The position numbers and the translations under genes were made by a program. The notes below the pieces were generated by a model. That model was given only the letters and a program-made list of their open reading frames with translations. It was not told the origin of the DNA and did not search any database. This document shows, in pieces, positions 16,745 to 25,155 of a stretch of DNA of 64,000 nucleotides. The stretch is from Cognatishimia maritima (GTDB lineage Bacteria; Pseudomonadota; Alphaproteobacteria; Rhodobacterales; Rhodobacteraceae): assembly GCF_900129685.1 (NCBI RefSeq), contig NZ_FQWM01000009.1, positions 62,001-126,000 of the forward strand, read 5' to 3'. The stretch's first letter is position 1. Each line of letters begins with the position of its first letter.

Positions 16745-18531
16745 GCTTCGGCCTCTGTTCTGAGCCAGGTCCGCAGCACGCGCAGCACGTCTTCTGGTTT
16801 TTCTTCCGCCATGCTCTGGATCGCTTCGACACGCGCCTTAATCAGGTTGCCGCGCACGCCCAGCGTTTCGATGTATTCATGCGGGCCGTCGTCGTCATCC
16901 AGATCAAAGATGCTGGTCATGCCCGGCGCGTGGGTGTCCAGATCAAGCGGTTTCAAAGGATCGCGATTCTGTTTTGGCTTTTGTGTGTCTGATGTGTTTT
17001 TGGGCAGAGCGTGCGCATTGGCCTCTGTTTGAGGGCGTGCAGGGTCGCCATTTGGTGGCAGGAGCTCTGAGCTTGCATTGGCGGCGGGCACGGGTTCCCC
17101 ATCTGGGCCGGTCAGAGCGGCGGCTTTTTCAGCAGCGGGGAGTGCAGGTTTTGGCTTTTCAAGTAGGGTGCGCAGGGCAGGGCGCACGCCAAGGATCATC
17201 ACTAAAGCAACCACGACCAAGCCCAGTAGGCCTTGCAGGATCGACACGATGTTCTGTGTGATCTGATCGCCGATGGACATGCTGATCGGGTCGCCGACTT
17301 CCATCGAATAGTCCATAAACCGCAGGCTATCGACCGAAACATCATCGCCACGCGCGCTGTCAAACCCGACGGCAGTTTTCACCAGTTCGGTCAGGCGCTC
17401 AATCTCGGCCACCTCGCGTTCTTGATAGATGACTTCGCTGTCCTGAACGTTGTAGATGCCGTTGACCAGCACCGCGACAGAGATGCGTTTGACTTCGCCG
17501 GCTTCGCGGATGACTTCGCGGCGGGTGTTGCCGATTTCATATTCGACGGTCTCGCCTGTGCGCGATTGGCTGGTGCTGTTGGCCCCACCTGCGCCGTCTT
17601 GCAGCGCGGCCGGGATGTTGTTTTCAACGCCCACACCGCCGCCCGCGTTTTCACTGCCAAGGCGTTCTTCGGTGTCGCTTTTGGTTGACCGCACAACCTG
17701 CTGATCGGGGTTAAAGCTGTGTTCCACCACAACTTCGCGGCTGTTGGTCAATTCGACGTTTACACGCACGCGGGCGTTGCCGGCGCCAACGCGGGCGGTC
17801 AGCATGTTTTGAACTTCTTGCGCCAAGCGCTCCTCGATCGAGGATTTGGTGCTTTGCAGTGTGACCTGACCATCACCTTCCGACGCCTCGGCAAGGATAA
17901 CTTCGCCGCTGGCCGACAGGACCGTCACGCGGCCCAATTCAAGTTCCGCAACGGATGAGGCAACAAGGTTGCGGATGGCCGAGGCTTGCTTGCGGCTGAC
18001 CGCACGGCCCGGCACCGCGCGCACAATGACCGACGCGCGTGGGTTGGGCCGTTCACGGGAAAAGGCTTCGCGTTCGGGCAGAACAAGATGCACACGTGCG
18101 CTTTGCACGCCTTCCAGCGTTTGGATAGATCGCGCCAATTCGCCTTCCATCGCGCGCAGGCGATTGACGCGCTGCATGAAGGTGTTCATCGCAAGGCCAG
18201 AGTTTTCGTCAAACAGCTCCCAGCCCGGGTCGCCTTCGATGGGTAGGCCGGTTTCTGCAAGCACCATACGGGCACGTGCCAAGTGGTTCGCAGGCACCAT
18301 GACCGACTGGCCATCTTCAGACATCCGTGCATCAAACCCTGCGTTGGCCAGCGTGGCCTCAACCGAGGTGGCGGTGGCAGGCGACAGGTTTTTGTACAGC
18401 GTTGCGTAGTTCGGCGATGTCACGGCGGACAACCCCAGGATCAGCGCGGCGATCATCCCCACCGCAACCGCGCCAAGAATCATCAGGCGCTTTTGCCCCA
18501 GGTCCATCAGGTTTTTGATCAGATTCTGCAC
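16741..18531 (-). CDS. fliF: Flagellar MS-ring protein FliF
   Basis: A 596-residue FliF, which forms the inner-membrane MS ring on which the motor is built. Membrane segments flank a large periplasmic region: one near residues 18-40 ('MILGAVAVGMIAALILGLSAVTSP') and one near 435-460 ('IVSILQGLLGLVVVALVMILGVRP'). The YscJ/FliF domain ('NLSPATATSVEATLANAGFDARMSEDGQSVMVPANHLARARMVLAETGLP', 'ALEGELARSIQTLEGVQSARVHLVLPE'-type) and the C-terminal FliG-binding tail ('IKARVEAIQSMAEEKPEDVLRVLRTWL') are recognisable. The start is GTG at 18531 with GGAGGT ahead. It heads the minus-strand operon and is divergent from fliL. Confidence 0.95.
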   Translation of the reverse strand: MQNLIKNLMDLGQKRLMILGAVAVGMIAALILGLSAVTSPNYATLYKNLSPATATSVEATLANAGFDARMSEDGQSVMVPANHLARARMVLAETGLPIEGDPGWELFDENSGLAMNTFMQRVNRLRAMEGELARSIQTLEGVQSARVHLVLPEREAFSRERPNPRASVIVRAVPGRAVSRKQASAIRNLVASSVAELELGRVTVLSASGEVILAEASEGDGQVTLQSTKSSIEERLAQEVQNMLTARVGAGNARVRVNVELTNSREVVVEHSFNPDQQVVRSTKSDTEERLGSENAGGGVGVENNIPAALQDGAGGANSTSQSRTGETVEYEIGNTRREVIREAGEVKRISVAVLVNGIYNVQDSEVIYQEREVAEIERLTELVKTAVGFDSARGDDVSVDSLRFMDYSMEVGDPISMSIGDQITQNIVSILQGLLGLVVVALVMILGVRPALRTLLEKPKPALPAAEKAAALTGPDGEPVPAANASSELLPPNGDPARPQTEANAHALPKNTSDTQKPKQNRDPLKPLDLDTHAPGMTSIFDLDDDDGPHEYIETLGVRGNLIKARVEAIQSMAEEKPEDVLRVLRTWLRTEAEA

Positions 18532-18571
18532 GTGACCTCCGAAGGAGTCGAATTAAGTGTTCTTCTTGTGG

Positions 18572-18586
18572 TTAAAAATATACTAA
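18572..18586. promoter_or_regulatory. Near-consensus CtrA-type box between fliF and fliL
   Basis: TTAA (18572-18575), seven bases, then CTAA (18583-18586): one mismatch from TTAA-N7-TTAA. It lies in the AT-rich divergent region serving both fliF and fliL, about 40 bases from fliF and 95 from fliL. Suggestive only. Confidence 0.35.
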
Positions 18587-18679
18587 TCTATATTTGGAGT
18601 CCAAGTAAATATCCATGTCTATACTTGCTTTTCCTAAGAATAAATTGGATTATAGTTCTTGAGGGATTAAGAGAAATCT

Positions 18680-19315
18680 ATGGCCGAAGACGCAGAAAAC
18701 ACTGGCGATTCCCCGGATGGCGGGGCCGACGCGCCCAAGCGCAAGTCCAGCAAATTGCTTTTGCTGGCGGCGGTTGTGTTGTCTCTGGCGTCTTTGGGCG
18801 GCGGCTTTTTCTTAGCGCAAATGGCGTTTCAGCAGGACGCAAAACAGTACGAACCGGACTACGTCGAAGAAACCGAAGCGCCGCCGGAAGACGGCGAAGA
18901 CTATGCCAAGGCCGGTGGCGGCAAAGGGTCGGATGACCCCTATGCGGAAGGCGATGAGAAAGCCAAAGACGGTGAGGAAGAAGTTGTCGATGTTGATGAA
19001 GGCATGCTCGAATTTGGTGAGATCCTGACCAATATCACGAGCGTCAATGCGCAGGGCCAGCCGCGCAATGCCTTCCTGAAGCTGACGGTGGTCTTGGTCT
19101 ATCGCCCGGATGACGGCGCGCGTGCGCTGATGGAAAGCCGACAGCCGTTCATGCGCGACCTGTTCAATGGCTATGCTCGCAGCCTGACCGAGGCGGACGT
19201 GCGCGGCATGGCGGGCATTCTGAACGTAAAGTCGGAACTGTTAAAACGGGCGCGGGCGGCAGCGGGCAATGACCTGCCGCAAGAAATTCTGATCAGCGAT
19301 CTGATCGTGCAGTAG
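18680..19315 (+). CDS. fliL: Flagellar basal body-associated protein FliL
   Basis: A 211-residue single-pass inner-membrane protein. A short cytoplasmic N-terminus leads to one membrane helix ('KLLLLAAVVLSLASLGGGFFLAQMAF', about 28-53), then a long acidic linker (about 60-110), and the periplasmic FliL domain ('LEFGEILTNITSVNAQGQPRNAFLKLTVVLVYRPD' and 'LFNGYARSLTEADVRGMAGILNVKSELLKRARAAAG'). FliL surrounds and supports the stator. The acidic linker is longer than in enteric FliL. It is followed eight bases later by fliM. Confidence 0.92.
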   Translation: MAEDAENTGDSPDGGADAPKRKSSKLLLLAAVVLSLASLGGGFFLAQMAFQQDAKQYEPDYVEETEAPPEDGEDYAKAGGGKGSDDPYAEGDEKAKDGEEEVVDVDEGMLEFGEILTNITSVNAQGQPRNAFLKLTVVLVYRPDDGARALMESRQPFMRDLFNGYARSLTEADVRGMAGILNVKSELLKRARAAAGNDLPQEILISDLIVQ

Positions 19316-19323
19316 GGGCGACG

Positions 19324-20277
19324 ATGAGCCAGACCATGACACAGGACGAAATTGCGGCCCAGAGCGGCAATGTGATCGATGAGATCATCCGCATGTCGGA
19401 TTTCTCGTTCGAGCGTCTGCCCATGCTCGACATCATCGGGGAACGTCTTGCGGATTCCATATCTATGGTGATCCCCGATTTGACGGGTGTACTGTGTGAG
19501 GCCTCCCTGAATTCACTGGATTATCTGCCGATGGCGCAGGCCAGTGAGTCGCTGCACCTGCCAGCATTACTGGGTGTGGTTGCAGCGCAGAACCTTGATG
19601 GGGAAATCCTGATCGCGATGGATGCCACCTTTGCGCTGACCGCGATGGAATTGATGCTGGGCGGGGACCCGAAGGGCGAGATCGAGCGGCATTCTGACAC
19701 GTTCACCGGCATCGAAAAGGGATTTGGCGCGCGGCTTGGTAATACAATTGCACAAGAATTGCGGCGCTGCCTCGCCATGGTCGGAGATGTCGATCTTGAG
19801 TTGGACCGGATTGAGACCGACCCCGACTCTGCTTCTGTCACGCAGCCCGCCAACCTTTGTGTGCGCATGCGGATCGCGGTGGTTCTGGCTGGGCGCACCG
19901 GCAATGTGGATGTTGTCATCCCGTATGACGCGCTGGAACCCATTCGCCCCAAGCTGGGCAAGATCCACTTTGGTGAACCGTCTGAGGATGGCAACCCGTG
20001 GAAAGAACAGCTTGCTGGCCAGATCGAGCGTTCAAACGTGGAGCTTGAGGCGGTGCTGACCGAAGTCGCTGTGCCGATCCAGCAGGTTATGAATTGGAAG
20101 CCGGGCGAAACCATCAACCTTTGGATCGAAGACGATCACGAAGCCACGGTGGTCTGTGCTGAAACGGAAATGTTCAAAGCCCTGATGGGCAAACGCAACA
20201 ATGGGAATACGGCGCTCCGTATCACCCGCCAGATCGAAGTCGAAGAGGAGACGGAAAATGGCCGCGACCCTTACTGA
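19324..20277 (+). CDS. fliM: Flagellar motor switch protein FliM
   Basis: A 317-residue FliM with an N-terminal region ('MTQDEIAAQSGN', resembling the 'LSQDEIDALL' CheY-binding peptide), a middle CheC-like domain ('LPMLDIIGERLADSISMVIPDLTGVLCEASLNSLDYLPMAQ' and 'LEILIAMDATFALTAMELMLGGDP'-type) and a C-terminal SpoA domain ('RSNVELEAVLTEVAVPIQQVMNWKPGETINLWIEDD'). FliM receives the CheY signal and switches rotation. It overlaps the next gene by twenty bases. Confidence 0.94.
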   Translation: MSQTMTQDEIAAQSGNVIDEIIRMSDFSFERLPMLDIIGERLADSISMVIPDLTGVLCEASLNSLDYLPMAQASESLHLPALLGVVAAQNLDGEILIAMDATFALTAMELMLGGDPKGEIERHSDTFTGIEKGFGARLGNTIAQELRRCLAMVGDVDLELDRIETDPDSASVTQPANLCVRMRIAVVLAGRTGNVDVVIPYDALEPIRPKLGKIHFGEPSEDGNPWKEQLAGQIERSNVELEAVLTEVAVPIQQVMNWKPGETINLWIEDDHEATVVCAETEMFKALMGKRNNGNTALRITRQIEVEEETENGRDPY

Positions 20278-20620
20278 TATATTCATCATCGCCCTGCTCT
20301 TTGGGGCCATCGGCTATGGCTGGTATGTCTCTCGGAAGGTGCAGGTTTTGATGGCTGCGCTGAAAGAGATGGAGCCGCTGGTGAAAGAGTTCTCGATGGC
20401 GGTTGATAAGACCGAAGACTCTGTGAATCAGTTAAAGCTGAACCTTGAAGAACCGCAGCAGCCCGAGGCGGCGATGGAAGATCTGTTCGAAGACGATGAA
20501 CCGATGTTCGCAACACGTCGCCAGCCCGCTCAGAAAATCCCCGGCGCACGCGTGGTCCGGAACAAGCAAGACTTGGTGCGGCGCTTCTTTGAAACCTCTC
20601 GTTCTGAATCCCGAGCATAA
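20258..20620 (+). CDS. Small single-pass membrane protein in flagellar operon (DUF6468-like)
   Basis: A 120-residue protein with an N-terminal membrane helix ('DIFIIALLFGAIGYGWYVSRKVQVLMAAL', about 6-34) followed by a short coiled coil ('MEPLVKEFSMAVDKTEDSVNQLKLNLEE') and a basic C-terminus. Genes of this shape sit between fliM and motE in many alphaproteobacteria and I believe they fall under DUF6468; function is unknown. ATG 20258 is preceded by GAGGAG inside the end of fliM; the longer frame from 20201 lies wholly within fliM and is not used. A structural or stator-related role is inferred from context. Confidence 0.7.
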   Translation: MAATLTDIFIIALLFGAIGYGWYVSRKVQVLMAALKEMEPLVKEFSMAVDKTEDSVNQLKLNLEEPQQPEAAMEDLFEDDEPMFATRRQPAQKIPGARVVRNKQDLVRRFFETSRSESRA

Positions 20621-20634
20621 GGCAGGCCTAATCC

Positions 20635-21297
20635 ATGGCGAAGTTCCTCGTTGGCAAATTGTTGATCGGTGGTCTGGTGGCCACGGCCTTTGCGAAGGCC
20701 GCGGTGTCCTTCCCGGATTTGACATCGGGCGCGGACCTGCCACCGCCAACTGCGCCAATTGTGCTCGCCGCGGGTGAGGAAGCCGCGCCCGAGGAAACCG
20801 GCCCGGTCCCGGCCGAAGCGCCACCCCCTGTTGTCGTTGGACTGGGGGATGAGATTGGACTGTGTGAGACCCCAGAGGAGGTCTTGCGCAACCTCGCCAA
20901 GGAGCGCCGTCTGATGGACGAGCAACGCGCCGCCCTGGATTTGCGTGAAGCCGAAGTGGCGCTGGCAAAGGAAAAGCTGGGCATCGAAAAGGCCGCGCTG
21001 ACCGAATTGAAAACCTCGATCGAGGACCTTCTGGCGCGGGTGGAAGCCCAGCAAACCGATGATCTGGAACGCCTAATTAGTTTCTATAAGAACATGAAGC
21101 CCGCAGAGGCCGCAGGTATCATGGATGAGATGGACATCGAGGTGACGATCATGGTGCTGGGCACGATGAACCCGCGCACCGCGGCACCGATCATGGCCAA
21201 AATGACCCCGGTGCGCGCGCGGGCGGTGTCCAAGATCATTCTAGAACGTAGCCAGCTGCCGGGCGATCAGGATTTGGTTGGCATCCGGTTGAACTGA
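20635..21297 (+). CDS. motE: MotE-like flagellar protein with MgtE N-terminal-type domain
   Basis: A 220-residue protein with an N-terminal hydrophobic segment, probably a signal or anchor (about 7-25), a proline/alanine-rich linker, a coiled coil ('KERRLMDEQRAALDLREAEVALAKEKLGIEKAALTELKTSIEDLLARVEAQQ') and a C-terminal MgtE-N-like domain ('FYKNMKPAEAAGIMDEMDIEVTIMVLGTMNPRTAAPIMAKM'). This is the layout of MotE, a periplasmic chaperone for MotC in Sinorhizobium. It is the last gene of fliL-fliM-DUF6468-motE and is followed by a hairpin terminator. Confidence 0.82.
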   Translation: MAKFLVGKLLIGGLVATAFAKAAVSFPDLTSGADLPPPTAPIVLAAGEEAAPEETGPVPAEAPPPVVVGLGDEIGLCETPEEVLRNLAKERRLMDEQRAALDLREAEVALAKEKLGIEKAALTELKTSIEDLLARVEAQQTDDLERLISFYKNMKPAEAAGIMDEMDIEVTIMVLGTMNPRTAAPIMAKMTPVRARAVSKIILERSQLPGDQDLVGIRLN

Positions 21298-21300
21298 TGT

Positions 21301-21325
21301 GAAACGGGCGCGGGCCGCCCGTTTC
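21301..21325. terminator. Hairpin between convergent motE and the NmrA-type gene
   Basis: A 10-bp perfect stem (GAAACGGGCG 21301-21310 with CGCCCGTTTC 21316-21325) and a five-base loop. The A/T ends of the stem can serve as a T-tract in either direction, so it may terminate both converging transcripts. Confidence 0.7.
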
Positions 21326-21339
21326 CATTTGGCCCTACC

Positions 21340-22314
21340 TCACAGCTTTGCCGCGTCTTTCATGGCGTCTTCGCCTTTCTTCCAAAGGTTGCCCTGCCAC
21401 AGTTCTTCCAGACCGGTTTCGCCTGACGCGCCTTTGGTGGTCAGGTAGTCGTAATAGCTGGTCGGTTTGTGGCCGGTCAGATTGTAGAAATCTGGGCTGC
21501 AGCGGGTGTAGAAACCGTTGGTGAGGTATTCAAAGAACTCCGCGCGGGTGGCACCGAAGTCATTTTCGAAATCGACCATGGACTGCGGGCGATAGGTGAT
21601 TTCTTTGCCCATAGCTCGCCCCAGATCGGCAGCGATTTCGGCCATCGATTGCGGGGCAGGGCCGGTGATGTCGTAGAATTTATTGGCGTGGCGGTCGGGG
21701 CCTTCTGTCAGGACAACGGCGGCGGCTTCGGCGATGTCGCGGGTGGCCACGAAGGAGTTGCGCATGTCGCCAAGTGGGTTGGAGAACCAGCCTTCGGCGG
21801 CAATGGTGTCGCAATCGGTTTTCAGCAGGTGGTTCATAAAGAAGTTGTTGCGCAGGGCGGTGACGTTCAGCCCTTCGTCGATCAGTGCCTTTTCGCCCCA
21901 CCAGTAGTGCTGCAGCATCAGCGGGATCGCTGCGCCGTCACGAGAGGCGTGTTGGTCGGCAATATAGGAGGCCGTGTTGGTGTCAGCTCCCATGCAGGAA
22001 ACGCGCACGACGTGTTTGATCTGGTCTTTGCGCCGACCCAGCTCTTTGCTGAAATTCAGGTGGCCTTCGAGCATCGGGTCAAGTGATGCTGAATAGACGG
22101 CGGTCACGTCCTCAAGCGCAGCGTCCCAAGTGGAGGGGTCGGACAAGTCAAACTTGACCACTTCATCCGCGCCAAGCGCTTTTAGGCTGTCGGCTTTGGA
22201 CTCGCTGAAGTAGCAGGCGCGGACCTTGATATCTGGGTTTTGCGCCAGCCGCGCGACAAGTTCTTTGCCAATACGGCCTGTGGCGGAGGTAATGAGGACG
22301 GTTTTTGTGGTCAT
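21340..22314 (-). CDS. NmrA-like NAD(P)-binding atypical SDR
   Basis: A 324-residue cytosolic protein with an N-terminal Rossmann motif ('VLITSATGRIGKELVARL', GxxGxxG at about 13-18) and an extended-SDR layout without the YxxxK catalytic pair, as in NmrA/azoreductase-like NAD(P)H sensors ('FSNPLGDMRNSFVATRDIAEAAAVVLTEG', 'DITGPAPQSMAEIAADLGRAMGKEITY'). Members act as quinone reductases or redox-sensing regulators; the substrate here is unknown. It stands alone, convergent with motE. Confidence 0.8.
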   Translation of the reverse strand: MTTKTVLITSATGRIGKELVARLAQNPDIKVRACYFSESKADSLKALGADEVVKFDLSDPSTWDAALEDVTAVYSASLDPMLEGHLNFSKELGRRKDQIKHVVRVSCMGADTNTASYIADQHASRDGAAIPLMLQHYWWGEKALIDEGLNVTALRNNFFMNHLLKTDCDTIAAEGWFSNPLGDMRNSFVATRDIAEAAAVVLTEGPDRHANKFYDITGPAPQSMAEIAADLGRAMGKEITYRPQSMVDFENDFGATRAEFFEYLTNGFYTRCSPDFYNLTGHKPTSYYDYLTTKGASGETGLEELWQGNLWKKGEDAMKDAAKL

Positions 22315-22420
22315 TGGGCAGGCTTTCTGACAGGGCGATTTCAGAAGGCAGAGTGCCCTGTCTCCAAGCGGCGAAAGATGAGGAAAGCGTCAGATAAAGT
22401 GCCGTTTCCTTGCGTAAAAG

Positions 22421-22565
22421 GCGCGGGCTGCAAGCCCGGGCCACGCCCGACCCTCCCCCCGGGAGGGCGTATTGCGCGGTTTCGGCACAAAGGTCGGTTT
22501 CGAATTTTGCCACCAATTGAATCGACTGATCGTTTTGTGCGCCCACCCAGGGTCGGGCGTGGCCC
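22421..22565. repeat. Structured intergenic palindromic element (REP/BIME-like)
   Basis: Three nested or adjacent inverted repeats in 145 bases. CGGGCT-GCA-AGCCCG lies at about 22424-22438, CCCTCCC-CCC-GGGAGGG at 22451-22467, and a perfect 17-bp pair joins GGGCCACGCCCGACCCT at 22438-22454 to its exact complement at 22549-22565. The element ends five bases before the maiA stop codon. Similar GC-rich palindromes are dispersed in other Rhodobacteraceae as far as I recall; no second copy is visible in this window. Confidence 0.7.
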
Positions 22566-22569
22566 TCTG

Positions 22570-23187
22570 TTATCTATTGCACTTATCAGGATGCGCGTTG
22601 GCAAATGCCGGGATCGCCTCAAGCGCCGCCCGCGCGCGGCGAATTTTTGGCATATCCGTCAAATCCACCCCCCAACGATCGGCGTTGTAAAGCTGTGGAA
22701 CAAGGCAGATGTCAGCCAAAGTGACAGTGTCACCGTAGCTGTATGTGCCATCGCCGATCATCGCCTCATAGGCGCGCAGACCTTTGTCGATGAAATGCTG
22801 CATCCATTGCTCTTTGTCGATTTGCCCGCCGGATTCCGACACCGCATAGTCCACCACATGCAGGTTGCAGACCGGGTGAATTTCCATGGCAATCGCGTAA
22901 GACAGGGCGCGGACTTGGGCGCGCTCTATTGGCAGGTTGGGCAGCAGACCCAGCTTTAGGGTCTCATCCAGGTATTGGATGATCGCCAGCGACTGGGTCA
23001 TCGTGTAGCCATCAATGTCTAGCGCCGGAACCAGGCCCTGCGGGTTGCGCGCAAGGTGGCTGTCTTTCAGGTGCTGACCTTCCAGCAGATTCACGACCTC
23101 TGTGTCGTAATCCAGTTCCGCAAGACCAAGGGCGATGCGCACGCGGTAGCTGGCTGACGAGCGCCAGTAATCATAAAGTTTCGCCAT
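22570..23187 (-). CDS. maiA: Maleylacetoacetate isomerase (zeta-class GST)
   Basis: A 205-residue glutathione-dependent isomerase that converts maleylacetoacetate to fumarylacetoacetate in tyrosine/phenylalanine breakdown. The N-terminal thioredoxin-like domain has the zeta-class glutathione-binding motif 'RSSASYRVRIAL' (about 9-20), with Ala where eukaryotic forms have Cys, as is common in bacteria. 'NPQGLVPALDIDGYTMTQSLAIIQYLDE' binds glutathione. Its start overlaps the 3' end of the upstream marR gene by seventeen bases, indicating coupled expression, and hmgA-fahA run divergently. Confidence 0.94.
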   Translation of the reverse strand: MAKLYDYWRSSASYRVRIALGLAELDYDTEVVNLLEGQHLKDSHLARNPQGLVPALDIDGYTMTQSLAIIQYLDETLKLGLLPNLPIERAQVRALSYAIAMEIHPVCNLHVVDYAVSESGGQIDKEQWMQHFIDKGLRAYEAMIGDGTYSYGDTVTLADICLVPQLYNADRWGVDLTDMPKIRRARAALEAIPAFANAHPDKCNR

Positions 23188-23626
23188 CAGAGAGCTCCTT
23201 CATTAGGTGGGCAAGTTGCGATTGCAGGTCGGCGATGTCGAGGGACAGTTTCTGCGCGACTTGGTCTTGGAATTTATTGGCCAAGGGTACTAATTCGCAA
23301 ACCATCTGGCGACCGGCGTCCGTCAGTTCCAGATGCAGCAAGCGGCGGTCGGTGCCGTCAATTTCCTTGGTCAGCAAGCCACGCGATTCCAGCTGCACCA
23401 CGGCACGGCTGACCTTGGCCTTATCCAAACGCACGCGCTGCTGAATGTCGCGCACCGTGCGGCTGTCGGAATAGGCGAGGTTCACCAGAATGCGCCATTC
23501 GGCCACGCTGATCCCAAAACGATCCCGGTACAGCGCAGCGAGATTGGCGCTAAGTTGCGCCGAAATCACCGAGAACTGGTAGGGCACATAATGTTCCAGA
23601 TCAAAGCCCGGTAGGTCCTGTGTCAT
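23171..23626 (-). CDS. MarR family regulator of the homogentisate genes
   Basis: A 151-residue winged-helix protein: 'LEHYVPYQFSVISAQLSANLAALYRDRFGISVAEWRILVNL' (dimerisation and first helices), 'SDSRTVRDIQQRVRLDKAKVSRAVVQLESRGLL' (recognition helix) and 'DGTDRRLLHLELTDAGRQM' (wing). It forms a two-gene operon with maiA and is divergent from hmgA. Twin sites with the core GTTTCA-N-TT-N-CAAC lie between them, so it probably represses the pathway and is relieved by homogentisate or a related acid, as for other MarR-type aromatic regulators (inference). ATG 23626 is chosen over the TTG at 23635 because GGAG is better spaced. Confidence 0.88.
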   Translation of the reverse strand: MTQDLPGFDLEHYVPYQFSVISAQLSANLAALYRDRFGISVAEWRILVNLAYSDSRTVRDIQQRVRLDKAKVSRAVVQLESRGLLTKEIDGTDRRLLHLELTDAGRQMVCELVPLANKFQDQVAQKLSLDIADLQSQLAHLMKELSDGETL

Positions 23627-23670
23627 CGCTATCAACTCCGCGTTGGTACCTCCAAATTGCCCTCAAATTC

Positions 23671-23713
23671 GTTTCAGTTGCAACAAATTTCTTGACATCG
23701 TTTCATTTACAAC
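23671..23713. promoter_or_regulatory. Twin MarR-type operator sites and hmgA promoter
   Basis: Two direct copies of GTTTCA-N-TT-N-CAAC occur at 23671-23684 and 23700-23713, 29 bases apart and so close to the same DNA face. The second is embedded in ATCGTT...AACGAT (23697-23716). A TTGACA -35-like hexamer (23692-23697) for hmgA lies between and abuts site two, so occupancy would block hmgA; a -10 hexamer is weak. Confidence 0.7.
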
Positions 23714-23770
23714 GATCTTAGGGGGCAAGACAAAGCGTGCTGGCTTTTGTGCCATCCAGGGAGGATTGCG

Positions 23771-25132
23771 ATGACTGAAACCGGATTGACCAGTTCCACA
23801 AACACTATGGGAACGACGCCGGGCTATATGCCGGGATTCGGCAATGATTTTGAAACCGAGGCCCTGCCCGGTGCGTTGCCGCAGGGCATGAACAGCCCGC
23901 AGAAATGCGCTTATGGTCTCTATGGAGAACAGCTTTCGGGCACCGCCTTCACCGCGCCGAGCCATCAGAACGAACGCACTTGGTGCTATCGTATTCGTCC
24001 CTCTGTGAAACACGTCGGACGATTTGAAAAGATCGACGTGCCCTATTGGAAGTCCGCCCCGCACGTGCTGGATGACGTGATTTCCCTGGGCCAATACCGC
24101 TGGGACCCGATCCCGCATTCAGGCGAAGTGCTGACTTGGGTCACCGGCATGCGCACGGTCACCACGGCAGGCGATGTCTATACACAGGCGGGCATGGCAA
24201 CCCATGTCTATCTGGTCACCGAAAGCATGGTGGACGAGTATTTCTTTTCGGCTGATTCAGAATTGTTGGTGGTGCCACAAGAAGGCCGCCTGCGGTTCTG
24301 CACCGAACTGGGTGTGATCGACATTGAACCAAAAGAGATCGCCATTCTGCCACGCGGGCTGGTCTATCGTGTTGAACTGCCTGACGGCAAACCGGCGCGC
24401 GGCTTTGTCTGCGAAAACTACGGACAGAAACTGGAACTGCCGGGCCGTGGGCCAATTGGCGCAAACTGCATGGCGAACCGTCGTGACTTTAAGACTCCGG
24501 TCGCTGCCTTTGAAGATCGCGAGGTAAAATCTCGCGTGGTGATCAAATGGCAGGGTCAGTTCCACGAGACGTTCATTGGCCATTCGCCTCTGGATGTTGT
24601 GGCATGGCACGGCAACTACGCGCCGTGTAAATACGACCTACGGGATTACTGCCCAATTGGCGCAATCCTGTTTGATCACCCCGACCCGTCTATCTTTACC
24701 GTCCTGACCGCGCCATCCGGCGTGCCGGGCACAGCGAACATCGACTTCGTTCTATTCCGCGAACGTTGGATGACGATGGAAGACACGTTCCGTCCGCCTT
24801 GGTACCACAAGAACGTCATGTCCGAGTTGATGGGCAATATCTATGGCGAATATGATGCGAAGCCAGACGGCTTTGCGCCGGGCGGGATCAGCCTGCACAA
24901 TATGATGCTGCCGCACGGGCCAGACAAAACCGCCTTCGACAAGGCAACGCACAGCAACCTTGGGCCAGAGAAGTTGGACAACACCATGTCCTTCATGTTC
25001 GAAACCCGTTTCCCGCAGCACCTGACGGAATTCGCCGCCAAAGAAGCCCCGCTGCAGGATGACTATATTGATTGCTGGGAGAGCCTCGAGAAACACTTCG
25101 ATGGCACGCCTGAAGGCAACTGGAAACGATAA
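23771..25132 (+). CDS. hmgA: Homogentisate 1,2-dioxygenase
   Basis: A 453-residue non-haem Fe(II) ring-cleaving dioxygenase that opens homogentisate to maleylacetoacetate. Hallmarks are '[18 protein letters not shown]' near the N-terminus and the C-terminal iron site: His and Glu in '[21 protein letters not shown]' and the following '[15 protein letters not shown]' histidines. Length matches the family (about 440-450). ATG 23771 follows GGAGG at ideal spacing; the longer frame from 23747 has none. It is transcribed with fahA 23 bases downstream, and divergently from marR-maiA. Confidence 0.97.
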   Translation: MTETGLTSSTNTMGTTPGYMPGFGNDFETEALPGALPQGMNSPQKCAYGLYGEQLSGTAFTAPSHQNERTWCYRIRPSVKHVGRFEKIDVPYWKSAPHVLDDVISLGQYRWDPIPHSGEVLTWVTGMRTVTTAGDVYTQAGMATHVYLVTESMVDEYFFSADSELLVVPQEGRLRFCTELGVIDIEPKEIAILPRGLVYRVELPDGKPARGFVCENYGQKLELPGRGPIGANCMANRRDFKTPVAAFEDREVKSRVVIKWQGQFHETFIGHSPLDVVAWHGNYAPCKYDLRDYCPIGAILFDHPDPSIFTVLTAPSGVPGTANIDFVLFRERWMTMEDTFRPPWYHKNVMSELMGNIYGEYDAKPDGFAPGGISLHNMMLPHGPDKTAFDKATHSNLGPEKLDNTMSFMFETRFPQHLTEFAAKEAPLQDDYIDCWESLEKHFDGTPEGNWKR

Positions 25133-25155
25133 GGCCAAGATAATAAGGACCGACC

